A DNA stretch of 64,000 bases from Zhengitettix transpicula (GCA_037074705.1 CM073596.1:15184501-15248500), one strand, 5' to 3'. Shown: positions 24,373 to 36,083, counted from the first letter of the stretch. Program-made: numbers and translations. Notes: generated by a model from the sequence alone, not told the origin.

Positions 24373-24883
24373 TATTAATATAAAAAACGGTAACAATAAA
24401 CAAGGAATGCTATCATTAAGGTTTAAAAGGCAAAACTGGTTAATTAAGGGGAAATTAGGAACACTATAAATTAGTTTTCCAAGGCTTCGATACAATTCTG
24501 CCTCAAAAAAGACTCGGGATGAATATTCTCTTTTTATTACCTGTTCCTTAGTTCGTTCTGCGTCAACGGAACCACAAAAATCAACATAACTTTTAAGTAT
24601 ACCAATACAAGCGAGTCGCGAGCGCTGGAGCATTTTCCTTAGATTTCTCCTTGCCCTCCCGGTCTTCCATTGCGCAGGACTGTCGTTCATTTTAAGTGAA
24701 AATTCCTACAGCTCGACGCAACCAAGTTGGAAGTGACCTCGGCCATCAATTTGCTAGGGTGCCGACGTCGAAGGAAACTCAATCCTGTGCGAAGGAATTC
24801 GTCGCAGTTGCGGAGGAATGCTTGGCGGTCCGGTAATTCCGAAGCCTATCCACAGACCGACCACCCAATCAAACCTCACACCA

Positions 24884-24908
24884 ACACACACACACACACA
24901 CGCGCGCG
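24884..24908. repeat. (CA)n/(CG)n microsatellite
   Basis: CA repeats passing into CGCGCG, a potential Z-DNA tract. The surrounding 24660-24960 segment is GC-richer than its neighbours and codes for nothing recognisable. Confidence 0.9.
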
Positions 24909-25564
24909 TGCTTTGCCTCGGTATTCGGAGCTTCTTCAGTTATATTTGAATACAACACAAAGAAGTATTAGACAAAGGCACAGATCTTAAACATATAACT
25001 CATAAAATAAGAAAACGCCGACATATATTACAGAAATCGATAAATAAATCACATTAGTATCAATGAACAATAATAAACATACAATAACTGTAATTTACAA
25101 GGAAAACAGCAGCTTTCTGTACATGGAAATAAATTTAAGAATAACCAGGGAAAATATACTTAAAACTGATACATAAAATTAAAATATAAATCATACCAGG
25201 GTCATATTGTTACTGAGTTATTAGAAAAATGGGTTATATTTTCTGTATCATTCTAAACTCGTAAATATTAAGAAAATAAAATGAACGATGCTTCAGATTA
25301 CGATGCGTCAATCTATTTAAAAAAAATCACAATTTATTCAACTTCTTTAAAAATTAATTTTAATTCATCAAATTTCAGTTAGATTTTTCTATAATCAACA
25401 ATTATAATTATATGTGCTTGTATTTGACATATTACCGAAATTCGTCTAATTATTTTTTATATTAATCTTCATCTCCTTTAACTGTTTCAGCATCTGCTCA
25501 ATAACTTTATTATGGAACGCAATCAACGGTTTTCCTCGTTATTGACATTAATGTTGATAATAAA

Positions 25565-25608
25565 GACCGTAAGTTTTCCCGACGTATATTCTGTATAAAT
25601 TCTTTATA
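25565..25608 (-). repeat. Fragment matching the right arm of the 16.3-16.9 kb foldback family
   Basis: GACCGTAAGTTTTCCCGACG and the following TATATTCTGTATAAATTCTT are the reverse complement of 16931-16976. It shows the foldback arm is a dispersed repeat. Confidence 0.65.
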
Positions 25609-25758
25609 TATTAATGTTGATATTAATAGAATATAAAAATTCAAAAACAGAAGAAATACATTTAATCAAGCAAAGCTTTAAAGGCGTTGAAAGTGAATCA
25701 GCAAATTAGGATAAAAAATATGTGAAGGGCCGGAAATCGAACCACTTTCATAATTTTT

Positions 25759-26019
25759 TTTAGGGTAACAGGCTACATGAGGGTAATCCACATGGTGGCA
25801 ACTCCCCTTTAATAGCATAGGAAGGGATTTGAAATGGGGGATGCGGAAGGGTAGTGGAAGGTAGCCAAGGGTTACCTCGGGCCCCTGGAATATAGTTTAA
25901 GGATCCTACCCGGTATTCGCCTAAAAGTGATGCAGGAAAAACGCTAGAACACCTGAATCAGTTAGGTCGAGCATTAAGTACTTGTCTCACGCCCTTCCGA
26001 TAGCGGGAGAAGAGTTTAC
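25759..26019 (-). mobile_element. Family A copy A8, 3' half
   Basis: The minus-strand 3' half only. It ends at CGGGAGAAGAGTTTAC and abuts an ATT-rich stretch that precedes A9. Confidence 0.78.
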
Positions 26020-26043
26020 ATTTTTTTAATATTATTATTATTA

Positions 26044-26546
26044 TTATTAGGGCAACAGGCTACATGAAGGTAATCCACGTTGAGCAACTCCTCTTTAATA
26101 GCATAGGAATGGATTTGAAAGGGGGAATGCGGAAGGGTAGAGGAAGGTAGCCAAGGGTTAACTAGGGCCCCCGGGCTATATTTTAAGGATCATACCCGGC
26201 ATTCGCCTAAAGAAATGCAGGGAAAAACCTGGATCGGGTAGGTCGGGCATTGGGTACTTGTCCCACGCCCTTCCGATAGCGGGAGAGGAGTTTGCTGTGG
26301 GGACGCAGCATTCCCTTCTCCGTGCCTCGACCAGTTTAGGAGGCAGCTGGCCGACTATTCCAATGGGAATAGCGAACAACTCTTACCGTATGCCCAAGGT
26401 CTGTGACCCTGGGACATACACCTCTCAAAAACGGAGAGGAAAAGGCATACCCAAAGGTAGCCCCTTCGTATCTCTCCTAAAAGGTTCTGCCTGCGAGAGA
26501 ACACCCTTCGCAGGTATTGCCTGCGAGAGAATAGCCCTCGCAGGCC
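26044..26546 (-). mobile_element. Family A copy A9, near full length
   Basis: Tandem with A8 in the same orientation. Its 5' end carries two successive CTGCGAGRG...CTCGCAGG hairpin modules. Confidence 0.82.
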
Positions 26547-27934
26547 TATGTACCTATATAGAGGAGTTTACACTTTCCCAGCTAACTTCATTCTGTTTTT
26601 GAATTCATGTACCTATGAGCGATTTAAACAGAATATAAGATTTTATTGCTTAAAAAACCTCAGTCAGAGTTTTATTCACAACGTTCTATTACGACCAGAA
26701 GTATTTGTTCCTTCTATTTTACCACGTGTATTTCCTTTAAAATGTTTCTATAAGCGTCGACCACAATTTCTGTTTCCGTGCAAAAACCTCGTATTTCTCT
26801 CCCTACCTTTTTTTAGCGCGGTTTAATGTGTTATTTTTAGTGCTTCGAAACGCATGTTTTTTTCCTCGAGTTTACACACGGAAGAAAGCAATAAAATATG
26901 CCTTGAGAGAGTCTAACACAGACGTAGCGGCCCCCCCCGCCTTCTCCACCCCCTGCGTGATACGTAAAGCTGTCTGCTTTATTTGCAACTGGCTCGCCTT
27001 CGCTATTGAGGGTGTCTAAAGGGTGTTATGAGTGGTGATAAACTCGAAGACGTTATTGCTCACAGCCGATCTGAAAAACGCGGACTTATGAACAACCCTG
27101 CGTAATGGGCGCTGTCGACAGAGCCAGCTGGGAAACACGCTGGGAAAATCCCAACGAATGGGAGCCGCGAGGATCTAAACATGGGGCGCGCGCGTCTCTT
27201 AGGCACCGTGCTGCTGAGATTTGTATCTCCATAAACCTCGCGGAACAGTCGATACAACTTTCAATGCCCTGATCACAGCGTATAACAACGTCAGAAAACC
27301 CACAGGCGTCAAAGTTGTGTCACAGCTGCCTCAAAGGTTCAATAGCACTGGAAAATAAGTAATTATCAATTATTGTGACGGTCAGATACAGAATGAGCTC
27401 ACTGATCTGAATCCTCCTCCTCAACTCGAAGATACGAAATTAATTTAAGGATTACTACGGCTTTCATTTAATTCTCGCTTATTTATTTTAATTAGGTTGC
27501 ACTCTTAAAATTTCATTTTTAATCTGAATAAAACTGATTGAAGTTTTGTTGACGTACGTATCATTTGTAGTAATTCGAAAATTTGCTTCAGTTATAGTTA
27601 CAAAAAAAAACTTGTGTTCAGGTAGTAACAATAATTAATTTTAATTACCTTGATAGGCCTAAAAACCTTTTTTATTTTAATTAAAAATATATGGACTGAA
27701 GGAAAGTTGTGGTTTTAAAACAACGTTTCGTCCATGATTACAACCTCTTCATGTGTACAATTTTAATTCAATTATAATTTATTATAACAATAAATTCGAT
27801 TAATAAATTTCTATCGTTGCGGCCGAAATCAAAAACTTAACGTTGTGTCTGTTAAATAACATGTTTAAAGTAAGTTAAATTGTTATAACTAACAGGCTGT
27901 TGTTTTCATATTTAATTTAAAACGAAGTCCGATT
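26547..27934. other. Unassigned DNA
   Basis: GC-richer patch 26900-27330 without a supported frame. Near 27722-27758 (minus) a weak TGAAGA...GAAACGTTG arrangement resembles the hammerhead-like motifs elsewhere. Confidence 0.45.
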
Positions 27935-28218
27935 CCTCCTAAACTGGTCGAGGCACGGAGAAGGGAATGCTGCCTCCCCACAGCAAATTTTTCTCGCGCT
28001 ATCGGAAGGGCGTGGAACAAGTACCCAATGCCCGACCTACCTGATTTCTAGGGTTTTCCCTGCATTTATTTAGGCGAATTCCGTGTAGGTTCCTTAAAAT
28101 AGTAACCCTTGGCTACCTTCTTCTACACTTCCGCATCCCCCCTTTCAAATCCCTTCCTATGCGATTAAAGGAGAGTTTCCCAACGTAGATTACCCTCATG
28201 TAGCCTGTTTCCCTTAAT
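27935..28218 (+). mobile_element. Family A copy A10, 3' half
   Basis: It starts within the centre of the family (CCTCCTAAACTGGTCGAGGC) and reaches CCTGTTTCCCTTAA, the family 3' end. Confidence 0.78.
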
Positions 28219-28625
28219 ATATATATAAATATATATAATTCTTAAAGGCATAGTTATTCCGTATAGTGACGTATTTTAGATTTAGTGTGTATTTATTATA
28301 AATAAATATAAATTTCTTTGTTAAAAATATATAGAGTAAATTTCTATGAAAAAGAAACTTAAAATAATTATTGACACTTAAAAGTAGCGGGTTTGGAAGA
28401 CAGGTTTAACTGAGTGAGGTTTGAATTGGCTAGTTTAAAAAAATGATTATGAATTGAACATTGTACGTGTGTATTTCTCACGAAAAAAAAAAATATTTTT
28501 GCGGCCAGACTTTTGCCGGAAACATATCCTCAATTTTATTTATTTCGGTTTATTACATATATTTAGTCTTAAGAATGGCTTATAAAATTAATTTAGAGAA
28601 CATTCGTAAATGGTCTTTGTTGACT

Positions 28626-28872
28626 TCGGTGTAGACAGGCTATGTATAGGGTATTCTACATAGTGGCAAGGTATAACATAGGAAAGGGAGTGAAAGGCGG
28701 GATGCGGAAAGGTAGAGGAAGGTAGCCAAGGGTTAACAAGGGCCCCCGGGCTATGGTTTAAGGATCCTACCCGGCAGTTTGCCTTAAATTGATGCAGGGA
28801 AAACCCTAGAAAAATCCACATCAGGTAGGACGGGCATTTGGTACCTGTCCCACGCCCTTCCGATGGCGGGAT
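28626..28872 (-). mobile_element. Family A copy A11, 3' half, variant end
   Basis: It carries the GGTGTAGACAGGCTA end of the A5/A7 subfamily and stops in the central part at GATGGCGGGATAA. Confidence 0.76.
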
Positions 28873-29261
28873 AATTGTTTGTAATGTAGTATAAAAAATT
28901 GTATTTAATATACAACTAGTTGTAATAACTCAAATGTTTCTTTCGCGTTTTATTAATTTCATTTTCTTATAATTTTTCATTCGTGGGCTTTATTTAATTT
29001 TTAACAGGCCAATATATAATTACATATATCTAATATATAGTTACATTGCATATTTTGATTCGTGAAACGTCATGTTGTAAAGCGGAAGCAATCAAAGACG
29101 TAATCTCTCAGGAATGAAATAGTGGTGTCTGTAATCTCCTGGCAGAGCAACCTTAATTAATGTTCCCAATCGGAAACCTTCGTTAGAAACTAATCTCCTA
29201 CTCTCGAATGTAATATCTGAATCCATAAAGACGGCTCTGTTCTTCCATCACCGTTACGGCA

Positions 29262-29760
29262 GGCAGTACCTGCGAGGGATGTTCTCTCGCAGGCAGAACC
29301 TTGTAGGAGAGACACGAATTGGCTACCTTTCGGGATGCCTTTTACTCTCCGTTTTTGAACTAAGGTTCCCACAAGCCGAGGCACCTCGGCCTGTTTTGAG
29401 AGGTTCCGGGGCATACGGGAAGAGTTGTCTGCTATTCCCATTGGAATAGTCGGCCAGCTGCCTCCTAAACTGGTCGAGGCACGGAGAAGGGAATGCTGCG
29501 TCCCCACAGCAAACTTCTCTCTCACTATAGGAAGTGCGTGGGACAAGTACCCAATAACCGACCTAGCTGATGCAGGTTTTTTAGGGTTTTCCCTGCATTA
29601 CTTATAGGCGAATGCCGGGTAGGATCCTTAAACTACAGCCCGAGGGCCCTAGTTAACCCTTGGCTACCTTTGGCATTCCCCCTTTCTAATCGCTTCCTAT
29701 GCTATTAAAGGGGAGTTGCCCAATGTGGATTACCATCATGTAGCGTGTTGCCTTAAAAAA
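29262..29760 (+). mobile_element. Family A copy A12
   Basis: Near full length from GGCAGTACCTGCGAGGGATG, with small deletions around 29405 and 29670. A-rich tail AAAAAAAGGAAAAATTAAAA. Confidence 0.8.
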
Positions 29761-29810
29761 AGGAAAAATTAAAAATTTAATCAATTTTGGAGGGAAAGAG
29801 GAGGTCTGCG

Positions 29811-30357
29811 AGGGCTATTCTCTCGCAGGCAGTACATTGACAGGGATGTTCTCTCGCAGATAGAACCTTGTAGGAGTGATACGAAGGGGCTACCTTTGGG
29901 GATGCCTTTTACTCTCCGTTTTTGAACTGTTCCCACAAGCCTACGCACCTCGGCCTGTTTTGAGAGGTGTATGTTCCGGGGTCACAGACCTTGAGCATAC
30001 GGCACGAGTTGTCCGCTATTCCCATTGGAATAGTCGGCCAGCTGCTTCCTAAACTGGTCGAGGCACGGAGAAGGGAATTCTGCGTCCCCACAGAAAACTC
30101 CTCCCCCGCTATTGGAAGGGCGTGGGACAAGTACCCAATGCCCGAGCTACCGGGATGCAGGTTTTTCTAGTGTTTTCCCTGCATTTCTTTAGGCGAATGC
30201 CGGGTAGGATCCTTAAAATATAGCCCGGGGGTCCTAGTTAACCCTTTGCTACCTTCCTCTACCCTTCCGCATCACCCCTTTCAAATCCCTTTCTATGCTA
30301 TTAAAGGGGAGTTGCCACCTAGTGAACTTCCCTCATGTAGCCCGTTACCTAAAAAAC
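29811..30357 (+). mobile_element. Family A copy A13, two 5' hairpin modules
   Basis: Near full length and about 50 bp downstream of A12. The 5' end has two consecutive hairpin modules, the second degenerate (ACAGGGATGTTCTCTCGCAG). Confidence 0.82.
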
Positions 30358-30565
30358 ATCCAACAACGTTTTCCAGATCCACTCGGATAATATATGAGTG
30401 CGTTGGCAATTAAAGAATTAAATTGTTAACCAAGGAAGAATTGCCTTCGTTTCTTATAATTTCGTACATAAGAATTAATAACCTAAAAGTTTTTATTTTA
30501 CGTCTGTTTGAATTAATAATTAAATGATTGACCTTATACAGACACTTTTTCTTTTCTTTATAGCG

Positions 30566-30604
30566 TAACAACGTTTCGATACATGTTTGTATAGTCATCA
30601 GGTT
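30566..30604 (-). ncRNA. Hammerhead-ribozyme-like motif, left arm
   Basis: On the minus strand: AAC, CTGATGA (exact core), CT, stem ATACA / TGTAT with loop AACA, C, GAAAC, GTT, then GTT, which pairs with AAC as stem I. Stem II is joined to the core by unpaired bases, so this may be a decayed or only similar structure. Confidence 0.3.
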
Positions 30605-30647
30605 TATTTCCAAACTATCAGTTTGAAATAATAATTTTAAAAAGCAT

Positions 30648-30686
30648 CTGAAGAATATACAAACATGTATCGAAACGTCGTTACGC
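30648..30686 (+). ncRNA. Hammerhead-ribozyme-like motif, right arm
   Basis: CTGAAGA (core), AT, stem ATACA / TGTAT with loop AACA, C, GAAAC, GTC, GTTACGC. Stem II is identical to that of the left arm. The stem I partner is weak here (GCAT before the core). Confidence 0.28.
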
Positions 30687-30727
30687 TAAAAACGAAAATA
30701 AAGTGACTGTATAAGGTCAATAATTGA

Positions 30728-31494
30728 TTTAATGAGTGGCATATGATTGAAAATCATTTGGTATTATTCCGATATTTATTACATTTTTTTATGGAAACAC
30801 GCAAATAACAACGTAAAAATGAATATACTCGACAACGATTGTTCCTGAACAAATAACTGCGTTACTTGATACCAAATTAATTACCAAAAAAAGCTATTAG
30901 CAATTTTATAAGCATTCAAACGGGGTTGTATTGACCAGACTTAGAGAAACTAGTCAATTACCTTCATTAAAATATTACACGTGAGTGAAGTTCTTTGAAA
31001 ATGTTCGTTGCGCCAACCATCGATAAACGCATCTCAATTAACGAGACAATTTACATGCAAATTAACTACCGAGGAAATCGTAATCGTTTCGAACAACCAG
31101 ATAACAAATTGGTAGATTGGGTTTTTCATAACTAGTGGAGTACAACGACCTTAATATAGGTTACAAAAATTGTAAAACTTCATAACAAATTAGAAGCATA
31201 AAATTTCCAATTTCCAATGATTATATTATTAATTTTGAATGACAATGGTTGATTTAATATTTGGTTAGTCGCTGCTGTTGACAGCCTTTTAACTCTAAAG
31301 CCCTGAGAGTAATGGGATATTGTTCTCTGGTTTAAAGTTTATAAAGGGAACGTTTTGCAAATTAGTGGAATGTTACAATTTTGGGTGTGTTTAATATTGA
31401 ACTGAAGTAATACTGTAAGATTATTTTCGGGTTTTATTATTTAATAGCACGAATTTACGACTGAATATTACGTTTTACAACATTTAAAAATATA
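30728..31494. other. Unassigned AT-rich DNA
   Basis: Nothing recognised between the foldback element and mariner 2. Confidence 0.5.
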
Positions 31495-32795
31495 CCACTG
31501 TGATCAAAACGTAAGGTGAAATTGTCATTTAAAACTCCTGGGTATTAGGAAGGCAGGTAATTTTTTTTTGGGTTGGCAGGACTGTCTATAATACTTTCCA
31601 AGCGTCTATTTGTTAAAAGGTTTAATTATCTCCGATTTACGCGTGTTTTTGTGAACAACCAAAAGTGAATTTTTCGATTTTTGCAATGGGTGATTTTGTT
31701 AGGAAAGAAAATTTTGCTTGCGAAACGAATATTCTTGTGTGGACACGTTGAAAATGTTGCGGAAGGCCTTTTGTGATCAAACTATGGCACAAAAAAAAAC
31801 GTTTATAAGTGGTACAACGAGTTCAAAGAGGGCCGAGAACTAATTGAAGACGAACCGCGCTCTGGACGAACATCAACGTCTACCGACGAGGGCCACGTCC
31901 AAAAAATCAAAGATTTGGTGCTTGAAAATCGTCGACGGACACTTAGAGATCTCGCTGATAGTTCTGGAATATCATTTGGCTCAGCTCAAACCATTTTGAA
32001 GAATGTTTTGTGTCTCAAACGCGTCAAGTCTCGATTGGTGCCAAAATCGTTAAATTTTTTGGAAAAAAAGCGTCGCGTTGATATGTGTGAAACTTTGCTG
32101 TCTGACTATCAGGACCACTTGAAATGCATCATTACTGGAGACGAGACTTGGATTTACGCATACGACCCTGAAACCACCGACCAATCCAGCGAATATCGTG
32201 CAAAAGGTGAAGGAAGACCGAAAAGACCACGGCAAAGTCGATCGAAAATCAAGGTGATGTTGACAGTTTTCATTAATTATCGTTTTGTGGTGCACTATGA
32301 ATTCCTTCCGCCGGGCCAAACTGTCAACCAAGAATATTATTTAGGCGTTATGCGTCGTTTGCGTGAAGCTATTCGTCTGAAACGGCCGGAATTATGGGTG
32401 AACAACTCTTGGTTCCTTCATCACATTAATGCACCATGTCATACTGCATTGGTTCTTCGCGACTTTTTTTGCCAAAAACTCGACTCATGACGTTCCACAA
32501 CCACAGTATTCACCTGATTTGGCTGTGTGCGACTTCTGGATATTCAGCAAACTCAAAAGGCCAATGCGGGGACGCCGTTTTGACACGATTGAGGAGATAA
32601 AAACCGAATCGAAGAAGGTCGTGAAGGCTATACCGGAAAAAGACTATTCCGACTGTTACGAGGACTGGAAAAATCGATGGAAAAGTGCGTTTTATCAGAC
32701 GCTTATTACTTTGAAGGGGATGAAATTGACTTGGAAGAATATATAAAGAATTTATATTTTATAAATAAATTCACCTTACTTTTTGTTCACAGTGG
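31495..32795 (+). mobile_element. mariner (DD34D) copy 2
   Basis: This is a 1301-bp element with CCACTGTGATC at the left end after TA (31493-31494) and the matching inverted end ..CACAGTGG at 32795. The right flank is GA rather than TA, so one target base has mutated or the end has slipped. Its sequence is closely similar to copies 1 and 3. Confidence 0.93.
31686..32743 (+). pseudogene. mariner transposase, copy 2, inactivated
   Basis: This is the same DD34D transposase as copy 1. An ATG at 31686 begins the MGDFV block, but the frame is lost at once. The longest open part starts at 31915 and runs through ITGDETWIYAYDPE. The second catalytic Asp is replaced: the motif reads FLHHINAP where copy 1 has FLHHDSAP, so catalysis would be lost even without frameshifts. 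An extra T near 32468 shifts the frame before the block holding the third Asp (AVCDFWIF). Another shift near 32685 precedes the C-terminal EGDEIDLEE, and the normal stop is lost. Confidence 0.9.
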
Positions 32796-34321
32796 GATAA
32801 CTGCTAAAATCACCATCTCAGAATCTTGTTCCGTTCATCGAGGCGTCGTACCTCTTTAAGAGGAACTCGCTTCCAAAATATATTGAGACTCCGCCGTTTC
32901 TATTGACTCTCATCACAGAAATACAACAATACCACGAACGCCATCGGGTTTTATGTGTAATGCCCACCGATAGGCCATGCAGGACCAATCAATTTGCACA
33001 CACGCATCGGAATTTATCGTACGTGAATTGCTCTCTGCCCAAACAATGGCACTTTACGGCCGTTTAAGTACCAACTGTAACAAGGGCACTCGAGAGTACG
33101 AGGGAGGGGTGCTTTATAGTCTCCAGGCAATGTTGCGGTTTCTATGTAAACCATCCGCCCATAACGCCCAGGCAGGCCGATTAGCTTTTTATGCGAGTCT
33201 TTACGGAAAGAGTTAGGTACTTCGACGATACCGCAAAATCAACGCTCGCAATAAAAGGTTATTTCAAATAAAGTTGTTACGTAATAATGTAGCAAGACAT
33301 AAATAAGCGTTTATATTCCAATAAAAGGAAAATCAACAGTTTCATTAAGAATTCACAATCGTTCATCGTGTGTATAGAGATGTCAGTATTGTTTACGTTG
33401 GATTATAAATTGATTCATTAAAATCGTTTATTCAATTTTCCGATTAATAATGACGTCAAAATAATGCAATATAAAAGGGTGACCTGTACAGAATTACTTT
33501 TCCAAATACTGTAGTTCAGATCAACTCTTATAAGGCGTAAAATTTCATTTATCTCTCTACGGATACAATTTGTATGTCGTGTGTTTGTCAGGCGTAAGAG
33601 AATCGAAAAAGGTGAAAAGGATTGAATCGAAGCGCGGGCTGACCAGGCCAAAGCAACTTCGTCATCGCCGTATCGAGCGGCGTCGGCGTCGGGGCTGTCT
33701 GTCAACGGACTCCGCGCAGAAATTTCACGGCACCACTTGAAATATTCATCGCACATGGCGGCAGCGTACCGCAAACTTCCCTTCCGCACCATTTGCCACC
33801 ATTCAGAGGGAGAGTACCACGCACATCCAGTTCACAAGCAGAAAATCTGGGATGCATAATTCACAGAAAGCCCGGGACGGACTCGGAGCAAGGTGTGAAA
33901 GGAGTGGAAGAAAGTTATGGTCCTCCCTTCAAGGCGCCTCGTTTAGTGGCTGAGCTTTTCGTCCACAAGTTGCTACAAGTTGCGTCAGATCCTGGCACGT
34001 GAATACGTTTGTCTTTTTTTACACCAACGTCTGGCGAATTTGCATGTCCAAAAACTTTTGTACCCTTTCAGAGAAAATTTGTGCCTCGAAACCGGACTGT
34101 GCGAGCGTTAATAGGTTCCAGATCTGCATTACCACTATCTTCATCTAAGTTAGAAAGGAATAAGAAAGCGAAGAAGCAGTTGGGCAAACTATATTGACAC
34201 TTTCGCAAAAGTAGCTCTCTTAAATTTAGCTATCTCATCTGAATAAGGGCGTCGTGCCATGTCCGGCCGTGTCATGAGCGAACTACCTCAAACCCGACCA
34301 CTTCCTCAATCCTGGCCGCTA
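32796..34321. other. Unassigned DNA between mariner copies 2 and 3
   Basis: 33590-33980 is GC-richer and gives a 124-codon minus-strand frame (33792-33418) and short plus-strand frames. None has a recognisable motif or a clear splice context. Confidence 0.45.
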
Positions 34322-34405
34322 AACGAGCAGGTATAAAGTTTTCCGAAGAGCAACTTTATCAGTCTTGGTTTTAACATTAAGTGAATGTAATACAAGTTTA
34401 ATGTA

Positions 34406-35649
34406 CCGCTATGAACAAAAAGTAAGGAGAATTTATTTATAGAATATAAATTCTTTATTTATTCTTCCAAATCAATTTCATCCCCTTCAAAGTAATCCCC
34501 GTCCGATAAAACGAACTTTTTCCAACGCTTTTTCCAGTCTTCGAAACAGTCCGAATAGTCTTTTTCCGGTATAGCCTTCAAGACCTTCTTCGATTCGGTG
34601 TTTATTTCTTCAATCGTGTCAAAACGGCGTCCCCGAATTAGCTTTTTGAGTTTGCTGAATAGCCAGAAGTCGCACGGAGAAAAATCAGGCGAATAAAAAG
34701 ACGCGAAGAAGCAATGCAGTCTGACATGGTGTATTATCGTGATGAAGAAACCAAGAGTTGTTCGCCCATAATTACGGGCATTTCAGACGAATAGCTTCAC
34801 GCAAACGACGCATAACGCTCAAATAATATTTTTTGTTGACAGTTTGGCCCCGCGGAAGGAATTCATAGTGCACCACACCACGATAATCAAAGAAAACTGT
34901 CAACATCACCTTGATTTTTGGTCTTGCTTCACCTTTTGCACGATATCCGCTGGATTGATCGGTGGTTTCAGGGTCGTATGCGTAAATCCAAGTCTCGTCT
35001 CCAGTAATGATGCAAGTGGTCCTGATAGTCAGACAGAAAAGTTTACACACACATCAACGCGACGCTTTTTTTCCAAAAAAAAGAGCGATTTTGGCACCAG
35101 TCGAGACTTGACGCGTTTGAGACACAAAACAGTCTTCAAAATGGTTTGGGCTGAGCCAAATTACATTCAAACACTATCAGCGAGATCTCTAATTGTCCAT
35201 CGACGATTTTCAGCACCAAATCTTTGATTTGTTGTACGTGGCTCTCGTTGGTAGACGTTGATGGTCGTCCAGAGCGCGGTTCGTCTTCAACGCGTTCTCG
35301 GCCCTCTTTGAACTCGTTGTACCACTTATAAATCATTTTTTGTGCCATAGTTTGATCACCAAATACCTTCCGCAACATTTTCAACGTGTCCGCACAATAA
35401 TATTCGTTCCGCAAACAAAATTTGACTCAAGGTCTTTGCTCAACAAAATCACCCATTGCAAAAATCGAAAAATTCACTTTTGGTTTTTTCAAAAACACGT
35501 GTAACTCGGAGATAATTATACCTTTTTACAAACAGACGCTTGGCAAATATTATAGACAGTCCTACCAACCTAGGAAAAAATATTTACCTGCCTTCCTAAT
35601 ACCCGGGAGTTTTAAATGACAATTTCACCTTAGTTTTATGTCACAGTGG
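34406..35649 (-). mobile_element. mariner (DD34D) copy 3, internally deleted
   Basis: This is a 1244-bp element flanked by TA on both sides (34404-34405 and 35650-35651). The left inverted end is CCGCTATGAAC, a variant of CCACTGTGAAC; the right end is ..CACAGTGG. Compared with copy 1 it lacks several short blocks, including about 45 bp between the second and third catalytic Asp codons. It lies inside an inverted repeat (34322-34395 and 36010-36083). Confidence 0.92.
34459..35456 (-). pseudogene. mariner transposase, copy 3, broken
   Basis: The N-terminal region is open at 35414-35136 (NEFKEGRERVEDEPRSG and so on). The middle is open at 35050-34772 (ITGDETWIYAYDPE to GQTVNKKYYLSV). The ancestral start is an ATG at 35456-35454. 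A deletion near 34700 joins the region after the second Asp (HHDNTP) to SPDF.PCDFW, shortening the 34-residue spacing, and frameshifts separate the open pieces. It is a fossil with no complete frame. Confidence 0.88.
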
Positions 35650-35864
35650 TATAACATTTCCGAAACTTATCTGGATTTATAATTTCTATCTCTATCTATA
35701 ATATTGTAAACTGTTCCAAGTGGTAGTGATTCGTTTAATTAATGTGCTTAGAAATTATTAATTACGATACAAATCTTTTAAAAGTCCTTAAATAAATGAA
35801 AACATCAAGCTGTTTAGTTATAAATTTATTATTAATTGAAATTTTTAAACGGTATGAAAACATT

Positions 35865-35905
35865 CACCAAATTTCATCCCTAATTTATTAGGACCTCTTC
35901 AGGTG
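35865..35905 (-). ncRNA. Hammerhead-ribozyme-like motif, single copy
   Basis: On the minus strand: CAC, CTGAAGA, G, then GTCCTAA loop TTAGGGAT (five paired bases), GAAAT, TTG, and GTG, which pairs with CAC. GAAAT replaces GAAAC. It lies within the inverted-repeat unit around mariner copy 3. Confidence 0.22.
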
Positions 35906-36083
35906 TTTTAAAGTCAATGAAATGATCTAATTTCAAAATCCGTGTTTCCAAAAAATACCATAAAGGCAAGATTTTACAAACACGATGATTTATAATGTAA
36001 TATTATTAATTAGGGATTCACTTAATGTTAAAACCAAGACTGAATAAAGAATAAGTTTCTTCGGAAAACTTTATACCTGCTCG

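Larger units (their letters stand above)
24373..25758. other. Unassigned DNA
   Basis: A 119-codon minus-strand frame (24690-24331) runs into the B1 element and has no recognised motif. The segment 25727-25745 contains GTGGTTCGATTTCCGGCCC on the minus strand, which resembles a tRNA-type B box. The rest is AT-rich. Confidence 0.45.
30522..30727. mobile_element. Foldback element with about 80-bp inverted arms
   Basis: The left arm (30522-30605) and right arm (30648-30727) are inverted copies sharing ACAAACATGTATCGAAACGT, GTTACGCTA and CTGTATAAGGTCAAT, separated by about 42 bp. Each arm has a hammerhead-like core at its inner end. Sequence differences between the arms show it is not a recent assembly artefact. 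Confidence 0.75.
34322..36083. repeat. Inverted repeat enclosing mariner copy 3
   Basis: Arms at 34322-34395 and 36010-36083 are inverted copies sharing GCAGGTATAAAGTTTTCCGA and GTCTTGGTTTTAACATTAAG. Between them lie mariner copy 3 and about 360 bp of other DNA. Without the mariner the unit would be about 510 bp. It is probably a foldback or MITE-like element into which the mariner jumped. Confidence 0.7.

Noticed and set aside
24331..24690. 119-codon minus-strand frame with a hydrophobic C-terminus
   Set aside because: Its last part is the antisense of the B1 element, and the N-terminal part has no recognised homology. An internal GTAATA could be a donor, but this is not enough.
33418..33792. 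124-codon minus-strand frame
   Set aside because: It is the longest frame outside repeats, but the first half follows a GC-rich patch and the second half is AT-rich. No motif, no clear donor, no family recognised.
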